Part shown: positions 5,347-5,417 of the stretch, one piece after another | How the letters are laid out: every line of letters begins with the position of its first letter | Numbering within the stretch: position 1 is the first letter of the stretch | Assembly: GCA_900552055.1 (NCBI GenBank) | Contig: URYI01000133.1 | Coordinates: 1-5,417 of the forward strand | Length of the DNA: 5,417 bases | Source: an uncultured Eubacteriales bacterium | GTDB taxonomy: Bacteria; Bacillota; Clostridia; Christensenellales; QALW01 | Direction: 5' to 3' | The notes under the pieces: generated by a model | Told to the model about the DNA's origin: nothing | The model's database searches: none | What the model saw: the letters and a program-made list of their open reading frames with translations, nothing else | Position numbers and translations under genes: made by a program

Positions 5347-5417
5347 AGCCGGCCGCTTCCCCCGCGAAGCGGGGGCGGCTCTGGCTTCTGCCAGAGCCGG
5401 GCGGGCTTCTGCCCGCC
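5347..5417. repeat. tandem array of three GC-rich hairpins at the right edge
   Basis: Hairpin 1: CCCCCGC (5359-5365), loop GAA, GCGGGGG (5369-5375), with outer AGCCG (5347-5351) able to pair with CGGCT (5376-5380). Hairpin 2: CGGCTCTGGC (5376-5385), loop TTCT, GCCAGAGCCG (5390-5399), ten perfect pairs. Hairpin 3: GGCGGGC (5400-5406), loop TTCT, GCCCGCC (5411-5417), running to the last base. Stems 2 and 3 differ in sequence but keep the GC-TTCT-GC top. This looks like a REP-type dispersed palindromic repeat. On the minus strand the adjoining GGGGA/TCCCC stem (5343-5362) is followed six bases later by six T residues (5336-5331), so the array may also end a gene lying to the right. Confidence 0.7.

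Noticed and set aside
1..5417. CRISPR array, tRNA or rRNA gene, transposase
   Set aside because: No regularly spaced direct repeats, no cloverleaf or rRNA-like sequence, and no transposase or recombinase motifs were seen on either strand.

Overview
The window reads as bacterial DNA, most likely from an anaerobic Bacillota (Firmicutes, Clostridia-like, gut-type) organism. This is inferred from strong GGAGG-type ribosome binding sites, a cytoplasmic GH78 rhamnosidase next to a cupin/AraC activator, many ATA isoleucine codons, U-tailed terminators and GC-rich palindromic repeats set in AT-rich spacers. No sequence here fixes the taxonomy.

Layout. Positions 1-82 hold a GC-rich palindromic tail. 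Positions 83-2797 (minus strand) encode a complete 904-residue alpha-L-rhamnosidase of family GH78 with no signal peptide. Positions 2798-3597 are an unusually long divergent intergenic region. Most of it (about 2850-3433) is non-coding and built from imperfect repeat modules, bracketed by two identical 11-bp A/T repeats. Next to it, at 3451-3479, is a near-consensus sigma-70 promoter lying inside a perfect-armed dyad. Positions 3598-4434 (plus strand) encode an AraC-family regulator with an N-terminal cupin domain. Positions 4540-4743 encode a 67-residue ribbon-helix-helix-like basic protein whose stop codon lies inside an intrinsic terminator. Positions 4759-5417 hold no convincing gene but contain two good plus-strand terminators (5008-5035, 5212-5239), one weaker terminator-like hairpin, and a tandem array of three GC-rich hairpins running off the right edge.

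How the parts fit together. The regulator and the rhamnosidase are divergently arranged, the usual layout of a local carbohydrate-responsive activator and its target. The enzyme would release L-rhamnose from imported rhamnosyl oligosaccharides or glycosides in the cytoplasm. No transporter and no rhamnose catabolic gene (isomerase, kinase, aldolase) is present in the window. The rhamnosidase has no good promoter of its own, which would suit activator dependence. The small RHH-like gene probably shares the regulator's transcript.

The least expected pattern is that all three genes have their Shine-Dalgarno core in the loop of a short perfect hairpin just before the start codon (6-, 5- and 4-bp stems). 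The second is the repeat-built intergenic block. I did not find a clear new defence, mobile or biosynthetic system. These are regulatory and repeat observations that need genome-wide tests.
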